Positions 13,353-14,944 of a DNA stretch of 14,944 nt are shown here, in pieces; position 1 is the stretch's first letter, and every line of letters begins with the position of its first letter. Position numbers and translations under genes: made by a program. The notes under the pieces were generated by a model. That model had not been told where the DNA came from. It worked only from the letters and a program-made list of their open reading frames with translations, and made no database searches. Source of the stretch: Eubacterium sp. UBA3279. GTDB taxonomy: Bacteria; Bacillota; Clostridia; Lachnospirales; Lachnospiraceae. The stretch spans positions 1 through 14,944 of the forward strand of contig DETV01000088.1 in the NCBI GenBank assembly GCA_002361775.1, in the 5' to 3' direction.

Positions 13353-14044
13353 ACTTTTCTTATGATACAGAAAATAATTCCCAGAACATTTATCATGAAA
13401 AATGATTTTCCCAGTCCGGCGATTACGGCAAAAATCTGTTTCAGACCTGTCAGCAAGGCCGGAGAAACAGGAATAAGAGGATTGATATAGACGGATATAA
13501 GGTAAAGTATGACAAATACGGAAAAACCCAAAAATCCTCTTCCCATATCAATTCTTCGTATTTTCCCCTGATCCGGCATTTTCTTTCGGCTGAGCATCCA
13601 GAAAACCTGCAAAATACCAAATCCTACAATGCATAGAGCCAGCGCAAGAAAAAGCGCCTGGGGGTAATTGCGTTCTTTTAATACACCGGAAATGGAACCC
13701 AGAGCATTTCTGGAAATCCAGAACCCCTTAAAAAGCCAGAAGGTGGAGATCAGCATGAGGATACTGGAAATCCACTGGATGGCAAAAATAAATATTTTCC
13801 AGATGGAACGAACACTTCCTGTAGTGACAGAACCGGCGGTGGATAAGATATTTCTCTTTTTTTTCTTCTTTACTTTCTTCTTTTGTTTTACAGTCTGTCG
13901 GGGAGCGCTTTTGGCATTTTTAGAACTGCTTTTGTCAGAAGAGATTTCTGTCGGAGTTGTATTGGAATCTACAGCATCCAGAAAAGCGCCGCAATGACAG
14001 CAATATTTTCCTGTGACTTCTTCTCCACATATTGGACAAAGCAT
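13340..14044 (-). CDS. Zinc-ribbon membrane protein of unknown function
   Basis: 234 aa. The N-terminus is a short zinc ribbon, CPIC...CCHC (Cys3, Cys6, Cys15, Cys18). It is followed by a Ser/Thr/Lys-rich disordered linker (24-65) ending in a strongly basic stretch (54-64, mostly Lys), then about four membrane segments (about 81-103, 129-150, 170-188, 214-229) and a basic tail. Lysines before the first segment suggest the ribbon is cytoplasmic by the positive-inside rule. This ribbon-linker-membrane plan is common in uncharacterised Firmicutes proteins; no catalytic motif is visible. The start is ATG 14044 with AAGGAGTG 8 nt upstream. It is convergent with tatD and divergent from the TetR gene, 235 bp apart, so regulation by that TetR protein is possible but no copy of its operator is seen at this promoter. 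Confidence 0.85.
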   Translation of the reverse strand: MLCPICGEEVTGKYCCHCGAFLDAVDSNTTPTEISSDKSSSKNAKSAPRQTVKQKKKVKKKKKRNILSTAGSVTTGSVRSIWKIFIFAIQWISSILMLISTFWLFKGFWISRNALGSISGVLKERNYPQALFLALALCIVGFGILQVFWMLSRKKMPDQGKIRRIDMGRGFLGFSVFVILYLISVYINPLIPVSPALLTGLKQIFAVIAGLGKSFFMINVLGIIFCIIRKVGTR

Positions 14045-14088
14045 ATAGGCATCACTCCTTTAAATATACGAATTCTTATTACCTGCCC

Positions 14089-14097
14089 ATTGTACCA
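14089..14097 (-). promoter_or_regulatory. Extended -10 promoter of the zinc-ribbon gene
   Basis: On the minus strand TG-G-TACAAT (14097-14089) is an extended -10; no good -35 is seen at 17 bp. It gives a leader of about 38 nt. Confidence 0.45.
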
Positions 14098-14189
14098 TGA
14101 AATAAGGAGAGCAAATCTTAAATTTCCCTGAAAAATTTCTTTTCAATTTATAGTTATATGGATATTTGTTATTTCCCTGAATTCTTCCG

Positions 14190-14218
14190 TTGACACCTTG
14201 TATACCGATTGGTATAAT
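14190..14218 (+). promoter_or_regulatory. Consensus promoter with embedded TetR-type operator
   Basis: Perfect TTGACA (14190-14195), a 17-bp spacer and perfect TATAAT (14213-14218). TATACC-GATT-GGTATA (14201-14216) is a perfect palindrome filling the spacer and the first four bases of the -10 box. A bound repressor would block polymerase, so the downstream TetR gene most likely represses itself. Confidence 0.9.
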
Positions 14219-14279
14219 AACTTCAGAAAGTATGAAACGGTTGGCAGCTACCATATAGAAAGGGAGTGGACAGAAGAAG

Positions 14280-14861
14280 ATGGACAACAGAGAAGCGATT
14301 CTGCAGACGGCCTTAAAACTGTTTTGTGCCAGGGGCTATGATGCCGTGGGAGTACAGGAGATTGTAGATCAGGCGGGAATTACAAAACCCACGTTGTATT
14401 ATTATTTTGGGAGTAAATCGGGACTGTTGGCAGAGATTCTTCGTTCCAACAGTGAGATTTTGGAGGAACGTCTCCGGGAAGCAGTCAGAATTCCGGGGCA
14501 GGTTCCGGAAGTATTATATCGGGTGGCGAGAGCTTACTTTGATTTTGCCGGCACACATTGGCAGTTTTATCTGTTTATGCTGAGCCAGTTTTATGCGGGG
14601 CGTGAGACGGAAGGTTTTCAGGCCGTATATTCGCTGATTCACAAGTATTATGAACTGGTTGTAAGAATATTTGAAGATTCCGCAGATATGCTGGGAAATA
14701 TGCGGGGAAGACAGGAACAGTTTGCAGTAAGTTTTATGGGAATTTTAGATTCTCATATGATGATGTTGGAAAGAGACAGAAAAGAGGATTCCATGTTGGT
14801 GATGACAGATGAGAAAACTTACGAGATCGTACATCAGTTTCTTCATGGGATTTATTCATAA
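14280..14861 (+). CDS. TetR/AcrR-family transcriptional regulator
   Basis: 193 aa. The N-terminal TetR HTH (about 4-50) is clear: REAILQTALKLFCARGYDAVGVQEIVDQAGITKPTLYYYFGSKSGLLAEIL. The rest is a helical ligand and dimerisation domain with no diagnostic residues, so the inducer is unknown. Start ATG 14280; the ribosome binding site is modest, either GGGAG at 14262-14266 (long spacing) or the purine run AGAAGAAG next to the ATG. A very strong promoter with a TATACC/GGTATA operator precedes it, pointing to autorepression. TetR genes of this type often control an adjacent efflux or lipid gene, which could lie beyond the window; the last 83 bases hold only a small TTCCG/CGGAA hairpin. Confidence 0.93.
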   Translation: MDNREAILQTALKLFCARGYDAVGVQEIVDQAGITKPTLYYYFGSKSGLLAEILRSNSEILEERLREAVRIPGQVPEVLYRVARAYFDFAGTHWQFYLFMLSQFYAGRETEGFQAVYSLIHKYYELVVRIFEDSADMLGNMRGRQEQFAVSFMGILDSHMMMLERDRKEDSMLVMTDEKTYEIVHQFLHGIYS

Positions 14862-14944
14862 GATGGAAAATTCCGAAAGCGGAAGCAATTTATCAGAAAG
14901 GTATTTAACAGTAAAACTAGATAGGTAATTGCGAAACAGGTTCT

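Noticed and set aside
13668..13997. Plus-strand frame with a poly-Phe stretch
   Set aside because: It is the reverse of the lysine-rich linker and membrane segments of the zinc-ribbon protein; no start signal.

Overview
The window looks like a chromosomal segment of a low-to-mid GC, Gram-positive gut anaerobe, most likely a Lachnospiraceae (Blautia/Ruminococcus-like) member of the Clostridia. The basis is strong AGGAGG-type ribosome binding sites, sigma-A-like promoters, a T-box leader on an aminoacyl-tRNA synthetase gene, a GH112 beta-galactoside phosphorylase and an iron-dependent alcohol dehydrogenase. Genus-level placement is inference. No phage, plasmid, insertion-sequence or CRISPR genes were seen.

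Layout. (1) 1-1800: a small conserved-looking hypothetical protein (87 aa) converges, across a bidirectional terminator, on a minus-strand pair: a two-HTH-domain XRE-type regulator and a TrpF-fold protein that has lost the catalytic Cys and phosphate-binding motifs of phosphoribosylanthranilate isomerase. The TrpF-like gene has its own promoter, whose -35 box lies inside the 3' end of the regulator gene and coincides with a perfect 11-bp palindrome. (2) 1968-3312: a short-form malic enzyme with a terminator and an operator-like inverted repeat in its leader. (3) 3324-6615: an AraC-family regulator divergent from a GH112 beta-galactoside phosphorylase. Paired GTGACAAG repeats and a weak -35/strong -10 promoter suggest activation of the phosphorylase by the AraC protein. 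(4) 6616-7141: a gene-free stretch with an unusual hairpin-rich repeat block: seven copies of TTGGGCATA in mixed orientation, bounded by two imperfectly inverted TTCAGC...GCTGAA hairpins.

(5) 7142-10184: a three-gene operon of class II ketose-bisphosphate-type aldolase, inosose dehydratase (IolE) and Fe-dependent alcohol dehydrogenase, behind an operator-rich promoter. This resembles part of an inositol pathway in which the aldolase releases a semialdehyde that the dehydrogenase could reduce, but iolG, iolD, iolB and iolC are not in the window. (6) 10185-13352: a Met-type T-box leader with mutually exclusive antiterminator and terminator, then metG and a TatD-family hydrolase, ending in a hairpin that contains the stop codons of both converging genes. 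(7) 13340-14944: a zinc-ribbon membrane protein on the minus strand and a divergent TetR-family regulator whose consensus promoter contains a perfect TATACC-GATT-GGTATA operator, strongly suggesting autoregulation.

Most genes are ordinary core or accessory metabolism. The parts that do not fit standard annotation are the degenerate TrpF-like protein with its regulator, the hairpin-rich repeat block, and the shortened iol-like operon.
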